DNA from: Chloroflexota bacterium | GTDB lineage: Bacteria > Chloroflexota > Anaerolineae > Anaerolineales > DRMV01 | Direction of reading: 5' to 3' | Length of the DNA: 26,100 bases | NCBI GenBank assembly: GCA_013153375.1 | Contig: JAADEN010000198.1 | Location: 1-26,100, forward strand | Shown: positions 1 through 9,051 of the stretch, piece by piece | Layout: every line of letters begins with the position of its first letter | Numbering within the stretch: the first letter of the stretch is position 1 | Position numbers and translations under genes: made by a program | The notes under the pieces: generated by a model | Databases searched by the model: none | Seen by the model: the letters and a program-made list of their open reading frames with translations, nothing else | What the model was told of the DNA's origin: nothing

Positions 1-3000
1 CCATCACCGTGCGCAAGGTCGGATCGGCCTGTTTCAGTTGGTCGTAGGGCACGACCAGCACCCGCGGCTCGGCGCGCAGACGGGCGAAGGGCGTGCCCTC
101 GGTGGCGGGCAGGCCGAAGGGCTGCCATTCCGCGCCCGGCGCGTCCGCGGAGCGGGACGCCGCGGCCACCAGACGCACGACTTCGCGCACGGGGTCGTAG
201 ATCAAGATGCCGCCGTGCATGGCGTCGAACACGGTGCGCAAACGCACGATGGCCTCGCGCACCAGGGTCTGGAAGTCGGTGTAGCGGGAGATGGCCACGG
301 TGAAGTCGTACAGAAGTTGCAGTTGGGCCGAGCGACGCTGCACCTGTTCCAGCAGGCGCAGGTTGGAGAGCAAACTGCCCACGGCCGCGGCCGCGGTGTG
401 CACCAGGCCCCAGAAGTCTTCGCTATACGCATTGGCCCGAGCGTGCCGAAAAGCCACGACGCCCAAAGGCTCATCGCCGTACACGATGGGCACCACCAGC
501 ACGGCCGAACGGGCCTGCATGTGTTGGTCGCGCCAATGCAGGGTGTTGAACCACAGCGCGCCTTGATTGAGGAAGGCCCACACGACGGGATGCTCGGTAT
601 CGTCCAAGCGCACGGCCTCGGGCCAAGTCTCCCGCATCTCGGGATCGTGCCGTTCGGCTACGCGCACCAAGCGGTAAGGATCCTCTTCGTCCGACAAGTA
701 GAACGCGACGGCCTGGGGATGCTCCAATTCGTACAGGGCCTGGACGACCACATCCAGCGCCTCTTGCACCGACGCGGCCGCGGTGGCCTGCGCCAGGGCG
801 GCCTGCAAACGCTGCTGCTCGCCCAGCAGCACCCGCAGCCGGGCCACCAGGCGCGCGTTGAGCAAGGCCACGCCCAAGGAGTCCACCAGGAGGCGCAAGA
901 CGGTAATGTCGGCCTCCAAAAAGGCCCGCGGCCGTTCGGCGTGCAGGTCCAACACGCCGAACAGTTGCTCGCCCAACAAGATGGGCAGGACCAGGCGCGA
1001 GCCGCCCGGCGGCACGGGCGCGCTGTCGGCGTACGCTTGCATGGCCTCGGGCGTGTTGAGGAGCACGGGCTCCCGACGGCGCGCGGCGACGGCCAAAGGA
1101 TCCTCGGACCGCAAACTCACCTGATGGGCCTTGGGAGTGAGCAGCGCCTCCGCCTGATCGCCGGCCGCGGCGTGGGCTTCCAGTTGCAGTTGGTTGGCCT
1201 GATAGACATACAAGACCGCCCGCCCCAGGGGGAAACGCTCCAGCAGGGCCCGCACGAACTCGCGCAACAAGGTCTCTTCGTCCCAGGTGCGCAAGGTGCG
1301 GCCCAGTTCCACCGCGGCTTGCAGCCACGCGGTGCGCCGCTGGGCCACATAGAACAAGCGGGCGCTTTCCAGGGCCAGGCCCAGGCGGTCGGCCAGGTCG
1401 CGCAACATCTGGCGCTCGGCTTCGTTCCAGGGTTCGGCGCGGCGCAAGTGCAGCACCGCGATGGGTTGTTCGCGCACCGCGATGGGCAATCGCAGTTCGT
1501 GCAAATCGGGCTCGCTGGCCGGCACCGTGGCCTGGGCCGTGGGCGGCAGGGCTTCGAACTCGCCCCGCGCGGTGCGATGGAAGACCTGGGCCGGAGCGAC
1601 GCGCAGGAATTCCTCCCACCCGCGGCGGGACAGTTGCCGCTGCACCCAATGCAGTTCGTCCAGGGCGCGTTCCATGCGCTGGAGCAAGAACGCGTTGTCC
1701 AACGCGACGGCCAGTTGGTCCGCGACGACGCGCAGGGTGGTCACATCCTCAGGCGTGAAGGCGTTGGGCTGGGTGCTTTGAATGTCCAGGACGCCCAGGA
1801 TGCGGCCGCCCACCCGCAACGGCAGGGCCATTTCGGAGCGGGTCAACGCGAGTTCGGGAGGCCGCACATAGTGCGGGTCCTCCTCGACATCCAGCACGAT
1901 GCGCGGGTTGCCCGTGCGGGCGACGAAGCCGACGACGCCCTCCTGGCCGACGCGCAGCCGGTGATGGCGCTCCAAGAGGCGTTGGCCGCCCTCGCTGCTG
2001 GCGGCGCGCAACTCCATCCACTCGCCCGTCTCGTCGAGCAGGAAGATGCCCACATGGTAGAAGCCGAAACGCTCGGCGATCAGGCGGGCGGTGCGCTCCA
2101 AAAGGAGGTCCGGCGAGCGCAACGAGGTGAGCAGGCGGGCCACATCGGCCGCGGCCTGAATCTGGGCCACCCGGCGCTGCAACGCGTAGGTGCGCTCGGC
2201 CACCCGCTGCTCCAGGGTGAGTTGTGAGGCCTGCACCCGCTCGGCCATGACATTGAAGACCCGCCGCAGATAGGTCACCTCGTCCTCGGCCCGCTCGTCC
2301 ACTTCCAACCGGTAGTTGTAATCGCCCTCCGCGAAACGCAGCACGCCCTCGGCCGTGTCTTCCAGAGGGCGGATGATGCGGCGGACCACGAAGCGGGCGA
2401 AGAGCCAAACCAGGATGAGGGACACCAGCGCGGTCATCGCGGGCTGAAACAGAATGCGGCTCAGGGCCCGCAACATGCGCTGCAGGGTGACATCACGCCG
2501 CGCCTCGAAGCGCTGCAGCAGAAAACGCTGGGTGAGGTGATATTCGTTGTACACATCGAAGAAGCGCCGAATCAAGGCGTTCGCGTCGTTCCAGCGGCCA
2601 TGATTGACCGCCTGGGTGATCTCCTGAATCAAGCGATTGATCTCGCGCAACAGGGCCCACGAACGGGCCAGGGGCTGCAACAGGGGATCGTCGGGAGGCA
2701 GGGCGTCGAGGAAGGCCTCCAACTCGCGGCGGTTCGATTCCAGCGCGCTGTGCAGCGCCACCAACTGCTCGCTCCACAAGATCTGCTGGGAGCGCGTCAC
2801 CTCGGGATCGTCCAGAGAGGCTTGCACATCGCGCAGCACATGGCCCGCGCGTTCGATCAAGGCGATGGTCTCGTTGGTCAGGAGCAAGGGCTCGATGTTC
2901 TTGGAAGTGCGGAGCACGAGGGTGCGCAGGCGGAACACCTGATAGCCCACCACCACGCCCAACAGCACCACGACCAGGGTGATGGCCAAGGCGAAATGCC

Positions 3001-3064
3001 GCACCGTGCGGCGCAGCACCTGGCGCGGCTGAGGTACGGTCAAGGGACGCTCGTCCAGGGTCAT
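1..3064 (-). CDS. HAMP/multi-GAF membrane sensor protein (3'-partial)
   Basis: The reading frame is open from ATG at 3064 to the window edge, giving 1021 residues with the C-terminus missing. The start overlaps the stop of the preceding sensor gene by ATGA. Visible order: TM1 about 24-45; a long helical extracytoplasmic segment about 46-205, like MCP four-helix-bundle sensors; TM2 about 207-227; HAMP about 228-282 (IIRPLEDTAEG); coiled coil about 283-305; a full GAF about 305-465; a degenerate GAF-like half module about 466-570 (PIAVREQPIAVLHL then PWNEAE); further GAF modules about 580-740, 755-905 and from about 915. By family knowledge GAF domains bind small ligands or act as structural signal relays. 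No His-box or HATPase motif appears in the visible part, so an output domain, if any, lies past the window edge. The ligand is unknown. Sensor function is inferred from architecture. Confidence 0.9.
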   Translation of the reverse strand, partial: MTLDERPLTVPQPRQVLRRTVRHFALAITLVVVLLGVVVGYQVFRLRTLVLRTSKNIEPLLLTNETIALIERAGHVLRDVQASLDDPEVTRSQQILWSEQLVALHSALESNRRELEAFLDALPPDDPLLQPLARSWALLREINRLIQEITQAVNHGRWNDANALIRRFFDVYNEYHLTQRFLLQRFEARRDVTLQRMLRALSRILFQPAMTALVSLILVWLFARFVVRRIIRPLEDTAEGVLRFAEGDYNYRLEVDERAEDEVTYLRRVFNVMAERVQASQLTLEQRVAERTYALQRRVAQIQAAADVARLLTSLRSPDLLLERTARLIAERFGFYHVGIFLLDETGEWMELRAASSEGGQRLLERHHRLRVGQEGVVGFVARTGNPRIVLDVEEDPHYVRPPELALTRSEMALPLRVGGRILGVLDIQSTQPNAFTPEDVTTLRVVADQLAVALDNAFLLQRMERALDELHWVQRQLSRRGWEEFLRVAPAQVFHRTARGEFEALPPTAQATVPASEPDLHELRLPIAVREQPIAVLHLRRAEPWNEAERQMLRDLADRLGLALESARLFYVAQRRTAWLQAAVELGRTLRTWDEETLLREFVRALLERFPLGRAVLYVYQANQLQLEAHAAAGDQAEALLTPKAHQVSLRSEDPLAVAARRREPVLLNTPEAMQAYADSAPVPPGGSRLVLPILLGEQLFGVLDLHAERPRAFLEADITVLRLLVDSLGVALLNARLVARLRVLLGEQQRLQAALAQATAAASVQEALDVVVQALYELEHPQAVAFYLSDEEDPYRLVRVAERHDPEMRETWPEAVRLDDTEHPVVWAFLNQGALWFNTLHWRDQHMQARSAVLVVPIVYGDEPLGVVAFRHARANAYSEDFWGLVHTAAAAVGSLLSNLRLLEQVQRRSAQLQLLYDFTVAISRYTDFQTLVREAIVRLRTVFDAMHGGILIYDPVREVVRLVAAASRSADAPGAEWQPFGLPATEGTPFARLRAEPRVLVVPYDQLKQADPTLRTVM

Positions 3065-4773
3065 GCCGCATCACCTCCCGCCGAGGGCGGGGCGCTCTCG
3101 GAATCTTCCCCGGCGACCTCGTCGTGACCACCGCCGAAGACATCCAAAACCAGCCAGGCTTCTTGAACCTGGAAGGCCTCGCTCAGGCCTTCCAACGCGG
3201 TGCGGGCCAACAGTTCGAAGTCGAGGGCCGAAGCGAAACGGGACGCGAGTTCGTTTTGGATCTCCTCGCGATGCGCGTATTGCTGCACTTCGTCGAGCAG
3301 GCGGGCCACCATGAGGTGGTTGGTCAGCAGGGCGATCATGCCCTCCAGCAACTCGGCCTCGCCCTCCTGCCAGGGCCGCGCGCTGACCACCCGCACCTCG
3401 CCGATCTTCTGGCTGTACAGCCGAATCGGGAAGACCAGGGGCGTGGTCGGCTCCTCGCCGCCGCGCAAGAGATCGGTGCCGCCCGTCGCGGACGCGTCGC
3501 GGCGCACGACCAGGCCCTGGGTCAACTCGCCCCAGGTGCGGCCCAGCAGACGCTGCTGCAACGCCTCGATCTCGCGCAGTTGATTTTGCAGCCGCTGCAC
3601 CATGAGCACATTCGACAGGGCCAGGGCCACGCTGTTGGCCAGGGTCTGAAAAGTGCGCAGGTCTTCCTCGTCGAACGCGTCGGCCCGATCGGATTGGATG
3701 GTCATCGCGCCCAAGACCTCGCCGCGCGCGACCAGGGGCAAAGCCAGTTCCGAGCGCGTGTAGGGCAGATACGGGTTCTCGTAGTGGGTGGGGTCTTGCT
3801 GCACATTCAGCGCCACCCGAGGTTCCCGGTGGGTGATGGCCCAGGCGATCATGGAGGTGCCGCCCAACGGCAGCCGATACCCCTCGGCCACCATGCGCTG
3901 GCCGGCCTGCCCGCTGCCGGCCCGCAGGACCGCGAACTCGAAGTTCTCGTCCACCAGGAAGATGCCCACATAATACAGGCCAAACTGGCGCTGAATCTGC
4001 TCGACGACCTCTTCCATCAACTGCTTGGGGTCGGAGATGGTGCCCAAGGTGTTGACGATCTCGCTCGCGGCCCGAATCTGGCGCACCCGACGCCGCAGCA
4101 GCCGCTCCCGGTCGCTCAACCGTTGGCGCTCCTGCTCCAGAATGCGCGTCAACTGCACCGTGTCTTCCAGGGTGATCTCGAACCGCTTCTGGATGAAATG
4201 CAACAAGCCCACGATGGCGATGCTGACGATCACGAACGCGAGACCGGCGTAGATCCACTGGGTGGGGCCCAACAGGATGTGTTCGGGCACACCGGCCAGG
4301 CGTGACAGGGTCCAGCCGCGCTCCAACACCAGGTAACTGGTGGCGAAGTACAGTCCAATGGCGAAGAGCACATTGAAGACCAGCGCCCAGCCTGTGAGAA
4401 AGACCGCGCCGGCCAAAATGGCGAACACGAAGGACAGGTTGGCCTCGCTCAAATCGCCGTAGAACAGGGCCGCGTACACGGCCATGAGATATACCATGCC
4501 CAGCAAGAAGGCCACCCGCCACGAATACGGCACGGGCAGCAACGCCCGTCCCCAACTCAAAAGAAAGGTCGCGGTCAGCAGCCCCAGATAGATCCACCGC
4601 AAAATCGGGAAGTTCCAAAAGCGCCACAAGTAAGCGGCGAACAGCACGGGCAGCGCCAGGCCAGCCAGCGTCAAAAAAGTAGCGAGCAGACGCTCACGAT
4701 ACAGTTGCATCTGCTGGCTAAAAGTCGCGGTCGAATAAGGCGCGCCGTCCCGGCTCAAGCGCGGATAGGTCAT
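3061..4773 (-). CDS. Multi-TM GAF-domain sensor protein
   Basis: 570 residues. Residues about 30-190 contain roughly six hydrophobic segments and no large extracytoplasmic loop, so this is an integral membrane input region unlike that of its two neighbours. A strongly charged coiled coil follows (about 190-235, rich in E, R and Q), then a clear GAF domain about 235-395 (FGLYYVGIFLVDE, then SELALPLVARGEVLGAMTIQ). Next comes a degenerate GAF half module about 400-500 (PLVFPIRLYSQKIGEVRVVSARPW), which matches the arrangement in the downstream sensor. The protein ends with only the first helix and strand of another GAF (LASRFASALDFELLARTALE) and an acidic/Ser tail. No kinase, cyclase, GGDEF or HD motif is visible. 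Both ends overlap neighbouring genes by ATGA, so translational coupling and a shared complex are likely. The signal sensed is unknown. Confidence 0.9.
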   Translation of the reverse strand: MTYPRLSRDGAPYSTATFSQQMQLYRERLLATFLTLAGLALPVLFAAYLWRFWNFPILRWIYLGLLTATFLLSWGRALLPVPYSWRVAFLLGMVYLMAVYAALFYGDLSEANLSFVFAILAGAVFLTGWALVFNVLFAIGLYFATSYLVLERGWTLSRLAGVPEHILLGPTQWIYAGLAFVIVSIAIVGLLHFIQKRFEITLEDTVQLTRILEQERQRLSDRERLLRRRVRQIRAASEIVNTLGTISDPKQLMEEVVEQIQRQFGLYYVGIFLVDENFEFAVLRAGSGQAGQRMVAEGYRLPLGGTSMIAWAITHREPRVALNVQQDPTHYENPYLPYTRSELALPLVARGEVLGAMTIQSDRADAFDEEDLRTFQTLANSVALALSNVLMVQRLQNQLREIEALQQRLLGRTWGELTQGLVVRRDASATGGTDLLRGGEEPTTPLVFPIRLYSQKIGEVRVVSARPWQEGEAELLEGMIALLTNHLMVARLLDEVQQYAHREEIQNELASRFASALDFELLARTALEGLSEAFQVQEAWLVLDVFGGGHDEVAGEDSESAPPSAGGDAA

Positions 4774-7700
4774 TCCTCCTGCTCCTGAGAAGCGTCCCCG
4801 TCGGAGGGCGCGGGCTCCGTCGCGGAGAAGAGTTCAATTTCCACCTGATACGCCTCGAACAGGCGCTGAATCTCGGCCGCGCTGAACTCCAGCATGTTGC
4901 GCACATCGGTCAGACCGGCCAGACGCTGGGCAAAAGTGCGCAACGACTGCTCGCGCTCGATGCGCCGCCGCAAGCGCCCTTCCTGCTGGATGGCGTACAT
5001 CACACCGGCCAGGCCCTGGCTCAAAGTGAAGAGGTAAGAGCGATGCTCTTCCGAAAAGGCGCGCGGGCGCTCCCACTGCACCAAACCGATGACGCCCAGC
5101 CGCTGACGCCCCAAAACCACAGGCACGCCCAGCCATGATTCGGGGATGCGGGTCGCGACCCGGACGGCCTTGCCGATTTGGGCGATGACCTTGTGCTTGT
5201 CGCTCAGCAAGAGCGGCTGTCCGCGCTCGGCCACCTGTTGGATGAGCGCCTGTTCGGCCGGGGTCACGGTCGTGTGATAATACCGCTGCCCATAAGGGTA
5301 CACGAAGGTGTAGGCCGGGTTGCCGCCGCGGTACGAAGCCACGAAGAAGTCGGCCTCGGGCAAATGTTTTTGCAGCAGATCCCAGGCCCGCAGGTAAAGG
5401 TGCCCTTCGGAGGGCGCTTCGGGCGCGTACTCCAGAATCTTCTGCACCACTTCCCACACCGAGAGGCGCTGCTGCATGTCCACATAGAGGAAAGCCCAGC
5501 CCACCAACTCGGTGAACAACTGCTCTCGGGCCCGATCCAGCGGCATTTCGCTCTCGCCGCTGCGGGTGCCGCGGGCCCAGACCGCGAAGAGACGCCCTTG
5601 CGGGTCGCGCACGGGGTACAGGCCCAGGGTCTGCCAATTGTAGCGCCGCGCCAGCGCCGCGATCCCCAGCCCCTCGCCCTCTTCCACTACCAAATGGGTC
5701 GGCCCTTCGCTGACCAGGGAGAGCAGATTCCGCACCGACGGCGTGGTCTGCTCTTGCTCCTGCTGCGGATAGGCCACCGACCACACATCGGTCAACTCGG
5801 GCACGGGCACCAGCAAAATCCCTTCGGCCTGGGCCTTGGTCAGGCATTCCACCAGCGCGGGGATCAAATAGGAACTGTGGCTCAGGGTGGGCAGACGCTG
5901 CAACAGGCAGGACATGACCCGTTGCTTTTCTGCCTCCAAAGCCTGACCGCGCTGCAGGTGCACATATTCGAGGACCAGAGACAACTGGCGGGCCAGCAAG
6001 CGCAGCGCGAAGCGATCGTACTCGCCCGGCAAAGTGGGGTCCACGCCGCCGACGAAGAGCACCCCCAGCAGGCGGCGCGGCGTGGTCAGCGGCACGCCCA
6101 CCATCCAGGTCAACGGCGGCGGCAGGCGCAAGGACTGGCCCTCTTGGTTGGACCACATCCGCATGTCCAAGGCGCGGCCCACCTCCGAGGCCAAATGCGG
6201 CTCGAAGGAGCGCAGGGCCAGGTTGACGGCCTGAGGCAGCCGCGAGACCCGTCCCGCCGGCTGCCAGCCCTGGTCGGGCGCGTGCCACAAGCGCAGCGAC
6301 AGGTACGCAAAGCGCGGGAAGCGTTCGCTCATCCGCTGCAGGATGGTCTGCAGCACCTGGGACGCGTCCGGCCCGCGCTCCAGCGCGACGGTGGCCATGG
6401 TCACGACCAACTGCACCTGCTGGGTGCGCAGGTTCAACTCGCGCTCCATGGTAGCGTAAGTCTCCTGGAGTTGGTCGGCCAGGTCGTTGAAAGTGTAGGC
6501 CAGGAGGGCCATCTCGTCGTTGCCCACCACCTCCGCGCGGCGATCCCAGCGGCCCTGGGCGAAGGCCTCGGCCACGCTCACCAGATCCTGCACCTGGCGC
6601 AGCAGCCGCCGCCCGAAGAGCACGGCCACGCCCAAAGTCAGCGCGAGCAACGCAGCCCAAACCAAAAGCCGCAAGCGGAGCAGTTCCAACACCCCCGCGA
6701 CCGCGGCCTGCTCGGGCATGGTCACCACCAAAGCCGCTTCCAAAGGATCCACCCAGCCGGCCAGGCCCACAATTCCGGGCAGGTCCACCCACCACAGGGG
6801 GAAGGAGGTTTGCACATCGGTGTGGGTGTAAGGGACCAGACGCTGCACCGGCCCCAGCCCCCAGCGGGCCAGCAGGGCGTAGAGCCCGCGATAACGGCCC
6901 AACAAGACCGTGTGCTGCGGCTTCGAGCGCAGCGAGGCCACCACATGGCTCAGTTGCGGCCACGGCGTGGGCCGCAGGGTCTGCATGGAAGCGTCCCAGG
7001 TATAGACTGTGCCGTCGGAGGTGGCGAACGCGGCCCGGCCCTGGGGCAGCCAACGGGTCATGCGCACCAGGGTCTTCTGGATCATCAGGTCCGACGAAAT
7101 GCCCACCAGCACGCCCCGAAAACGGCCCTGCGCGTCGTAAAGGGGATACGCGCTGGCGACGGCCAACGCGTCGTCCGTGGGGCGGGTCTGCGGCACGGGA
7201 TAGACCCAATGCTGGGCCTTGCGCGCCTGCAGCGTCTCCCAATGGGCCGCCAGGGAGGGGCCGAAAGGCACCTGATCCAGCGAGCGGCCCTCCCAGTCGG
7301 TCTGAGTCGCGACCAACACCCGCCGGTCAGGGGTGACCAACGCGAAGTCAATGTAGAGCGGCGCGCCCACCTCGATGCGGGAGCGCTCGAAAAGGCGGTC
7401 GAAGAGGGTCAGGCGGGCGTTGGCGAAGCGGCGGCTCTGGGTGGACGCGGTCCACAGGGTGTGCAGCGCCTCTTGCACATCCTGGGTGTTGAGGGCCACA
7501 TCCATGCGCGCGCTGCGCTGGACCATCCACTCGTTGAATTCCATGAAGGCCGAGTCCAGCACCAACTCTTCGCGGCGCAGGTTCAATTGCACGGCCTCTT
7601 CGTAGGAACGGTAGTAGAACCAGATGCCCTCGATGGTCAACGGCAGCAGGATGCTGACCAGCAGCAACGCCACCAGGCGCAGCACCAAACGCCGCCGGAA

Positions 7701-7871
7701 GCGTCGCCGGGGGCGTCCAGACGCGCGCGCCTCGGCCGCGTCGCTCGGGCCCGACGCGGGTTCCTCGTCAAACGCCAGATCCGCGAAAGCCTCGGTGTCG
7801 GCCGGAGGCACCGGCGGCACCGCCTCGGGATCACGGCTTTCGGGATCAGGAGGAACAGCGGGCATACTCAT
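4770..7871 (-). CDS. Cache-like/HAMP/multi-GAF membrane sensor protein
   Basis: 1033 residues from ATG at 7871. I prefer this start because GAGG lies 8 bases upstream; a GTG at 7880 would add three residues but has a poorly placed ribosome site. Order: a Pro/acidic cytoplasmic N-tail, a basic patch, TM1 about 61-83, a large extracytoplasmic region about 85-387 compatible with a dCache fold (ALVTPDRRVLVATQTDWEG, AYPLYDAQGRFRGVLVGISS), TM2 about 393-419, HAMP about 420-475, then at least three GAF-like modules joined by coiled coils. The C-terminus holds only the opening helix and strand of one more GAF, then an acidic tail. No histidine kinase core is present. It is the first sensor gene in the operon, 61 bases after a response regulator gene and overlapping the next sensor by ATGA. 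The Cache call is by shape and a few motifs; the ligand is unknown. Confidence 0.9.
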   Translation of the reverse strand: MSMPAVPPDPESRDPEAVPPVPPADTEAFADLAFDEEPASGPSDAAEARASGRPRRRFRRRLVLRLVALLLVSILLPLTIEGIWFYYRSYEEAVQLNLRREELVLDSAFMEFNEWMVQRSARMDVALNTQDVQEALHTLWTASTQSRRFANARLTLFDRLFERSRIEVGAPLYIDFALVTPDRRVLVATQTDWEGRSLDQVPFGPSLAAHWETLQARKAQHWVYPVPQTRPTDDALAVASAYPLYDAQGRFRGVLVGISSDLMIQKTLVRMTRWLPQGRAAFATSDGTVYTWDASMQTLRPTPWPQLSHVVASLRSKPQHTVLLGRYRGLYALLARWGLGPVQRLVPYTHTDVQTSFPLWWVDLPGIVGLAGWVDPLEAALVVTMPEQAAVAGVLELLRLRLLVWAALLALTLGVAVLFGRRLLRQVQDLVSVAEAFAQGRWDRRAEVVGNDEMALLAYTFNDLADQLQETYATMERELNLRTQQVQLVVTMATVALERGPDASQVLQTILQRMSERFPRFAYLSLRLWHAPDQGWQPAGRVSRLPQAVNLALRSFEPHLASEVGRALDMRMWSNQEGQSLRLPPPLTWMVGVPLTTPRRLLGVLFVGGVDPTLPGEYDRFALRLLARQLSLVLEYVHLQRGQALEAEKQRVMSCLLQRLPTLSHSSYLIPALVECLTKAQAEGILLVPVPELTDVWSVAYPQQEQEQTTPSVRNLLSLVSEGPTHLVVEEGEGLGIAALARRYNWQTLGLYPVRDPQGRLFAVWARGTRSGESEMPLDRAREQLFTELVGWAFLYVDMQQRLSVWEVVQKILEYAPEAPSEGHLYLRAWDLLQKHLPEADFFVASYRGGNPAYTFVYPYGQRYYHTTVTPAEQALIQQVAERGQPLLLSDKHKVIAQIGKAVRVATRIPESWLGVPVVLGRQRLGVIGLVQWERPRAFSEEHRSYLFTLSQGLAGVMYAIQQEGRLRRRIEREQSLRTFAQRLAGLTDVRNMLEFSAAEIQRLFEAYQVEIELFSATEPAPSDGDASQEQEE

Positions 7872-7932
7872 GCCGTACACCTCACCCGCACAAACGGGGA
7901 CGAACCCCGACCGTCAGCACGCCGGAAGCCCG

Positions 7933-8367
7933 TCACAATTCCCACACCGCTTCGCCGGCCAAGATGCGCCGAATCTGCTCCGGGAAGCGGTCAGGGTCCA
8001 GGGGTTTGCCGATGAAACCGTCAAACCCGGCCGCGCGCGCCTTGCGCATCTGCTCCTGGCTGGCCTCCGCGGTCACCGCGACCACGGGCACATCCTTGAG
8101 GTGCTCCGAAGCGCGGATCTTCTCCAGCGCCTCGTAGCCGCTCTCGTAGGGCAAGCGCAAATCCATGAGAATCAGATCCAGACGCGGCATGCGCCGGGCG
8201 AACTCGACCACCTCGTAGCCCGAGGTCTTCCACTTGGTCTCGATGCCGATAAAGCCCAGCATCCGGGCGATGAGGACGAAGTTGGCGACATTGTCTTCCA
8301 CCACCAAGACCAACGGTTTGGCCTCGGCATCGCTTTGGGTCGTGGCGGCCTGCGCGTCGAACCTCAT
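7933..8367 (-). CDS. Single-domain response regulator (CheY/DivK-like)
   Basis: 144 residues, essentially one receiver domain with no output domain. The acidic pocket is E24-D25, the phospho-acceptor is D69 in LILMDLRLP, the switch residue is T99 in AVTAE, and the conserved lysine is K121 in IGKPLD. An unconserved N-terminal tail of about 17 residues precedes the fold. The ATG at 8367 has GGGGAGAG about 8 bases upstream. The gene lies 17 bases after a paralogous receiver gene and 61 bases before the first sensor gene, in one operon. By family knowledge such proteins relay phosphate or act by protein contact. The cognate kinase is not encoded in the visible operon. All catalytic residues are intact, so phosphorylation is expected. 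Confidence 0.95.
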   Translation of the reverse strand: MRFDAQAATTQSDAEAKPLVLVVEDNVANFVLIARMLGFIGIETKWKTSGYEVVEFARRMPRLDLILMDLRLPYESGYEALEKIRASEHLKDVPVVAVTAEASQEQMRKARAAGFDGFIGKPLDPDRFPEQIRRILAGEAVWEL

Positions 8368-8384
8368 GATAGGCGCTCTCCCCG

Positions 8385-8753
8385 CTACAAATAACGCCGC
8401 AATTGGGCGACGAAAGTATCCACATCAATGGGCTTGGTGATGTAGCCCACACACCCTGCGGCCGCACAGCGCTGCGGCGTATCGCGCAGCACATCCGCGG
8501 TCAACGCCACCACCGGGATGTCGCCGTAACGCGGGTGGGTGGTCAACTGATGGGTGAGGGTGAAGCCGTCAATGCCGGGCAAATGCAAGTCCATCAGAAT
8601 GAGGTCTGGGCGCTGCGTTTGCAGGATCGCCCACATCTGCTCGGCGTTGGCCGCCTCGAGCAGTTCGAAACCCTCGGCCATGAGCAAGCGCCGAATGAGC
8701 ATGCGATTGTCCGCGTTGTCCTCTACATATAAAACGCGCTTCTTTCCGGCCAC
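8385..8753 (-). CDS. Single-domain response regulator (CheY/DivK-like)
   Basis: 122 residues, one complete receiver domain: E11-D12 acidic pair, D55 phospho-acceptor in LILMDLHLPG, T85 switch in ALTAD, K107 in ITKPID. It begins with GTG at 8753; AGGA about 8 bases upstream supports this, and the next in-frame Met lies inside the fold. It is the first gene of the minus-strand signalling operon, with a promoter about 55-85 bases upstream. It resembles the next gene along its length, so the two look like tandem paralogues, perhaps taking phosphate from different donors or acting as a relay and sink pair. There is no DNA-binding or enzymatic output domain. Confidence 0.95.
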   Translation of the reverse strand: MAGKKRVLYVEDNADNRMLIRRLLMAEGFELLEAANAEQMWAILQTQRPDLILMDLHLPGIDGFTLTHQLTTHPRYGDIPVVALTADVLRDTPQRCAAAGCVGYITKPIDVDTFVAQLRRYL

Positions 8754-8808
8754 CGGTCCGTTCCTCGACGATGTTCACCCCGCGGCGCGGGCTGTTAAAG
8801 GCCTTTCT

Positions 8809-8838
8809 ATCATAGCACAAAAGGCCCTATTTCGCCAA
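8809..8838 (-). promoter_or_regulatory. Sigma-70-type promoter of the response regulator/sensor operon
   Basis: On the minus strand TTGGCG (8838-8833) and TATGAT (8814-8809) are 18 bases apart. A TG dinucleotide one base before the -10 gives the extended -10 form TGnTATGAT. Transcription would begin near 8802, leaving a leader of about 48 bases before the GTG at 8753. Confidence 0.7.
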
Positions 8839-9023
8839 ATGCGAACTTCGAAAGGCCGTCCCGTCCATATAGGTTGGCGGGGGTGGGGGATCCACCTCCG
8901 GTGGGGCCATGGCGCGGGCGCGTGGCGGCGCGGTTTCATCCCCAAAGCCGGCTGGGCCGCGAAAACCGGCGCCTGAGATGCGATTTTGGGGGCCGCCGAA
9001 GGCAAAAAAGGCCCGGCGGGTGC

Positions 9024-9051
9024 TTGACTTTTGCTTCAAAACGGGTATAGT
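9024..9051 (+). promoter_or_regulatory. Sigma-70-type promoter of the ABC/GldG operon
   Basis: TTGACT (9024-9029) and TATAGT (9046-9051) are separated by 16 bases and stand out as AT-rich in a GC-rich setting. A start near 9058 would give a leader of about 98 bases before the ATG at 9156. No other good promoter is seen upstream of this operon. Confidence 0.8.

Noticed and set aside
38..2227. Very long plus-strand open frame (729 codons) opposite the partial sensor gene
   Set aside because: It is Gln/His/Arg/Gly-rich with no domain. The minus-strand frame encodes clear HAMP and GAF modules. Long antisense frames are common in GC-rich genes.
5178..8015. Plus-strand open frame of 945 codons opposite the first sensor gene
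   Set aside because: Low-complexity composition typical of an antisense frame, no ribosome site, and it also crosses a gene boundary on the other strand.
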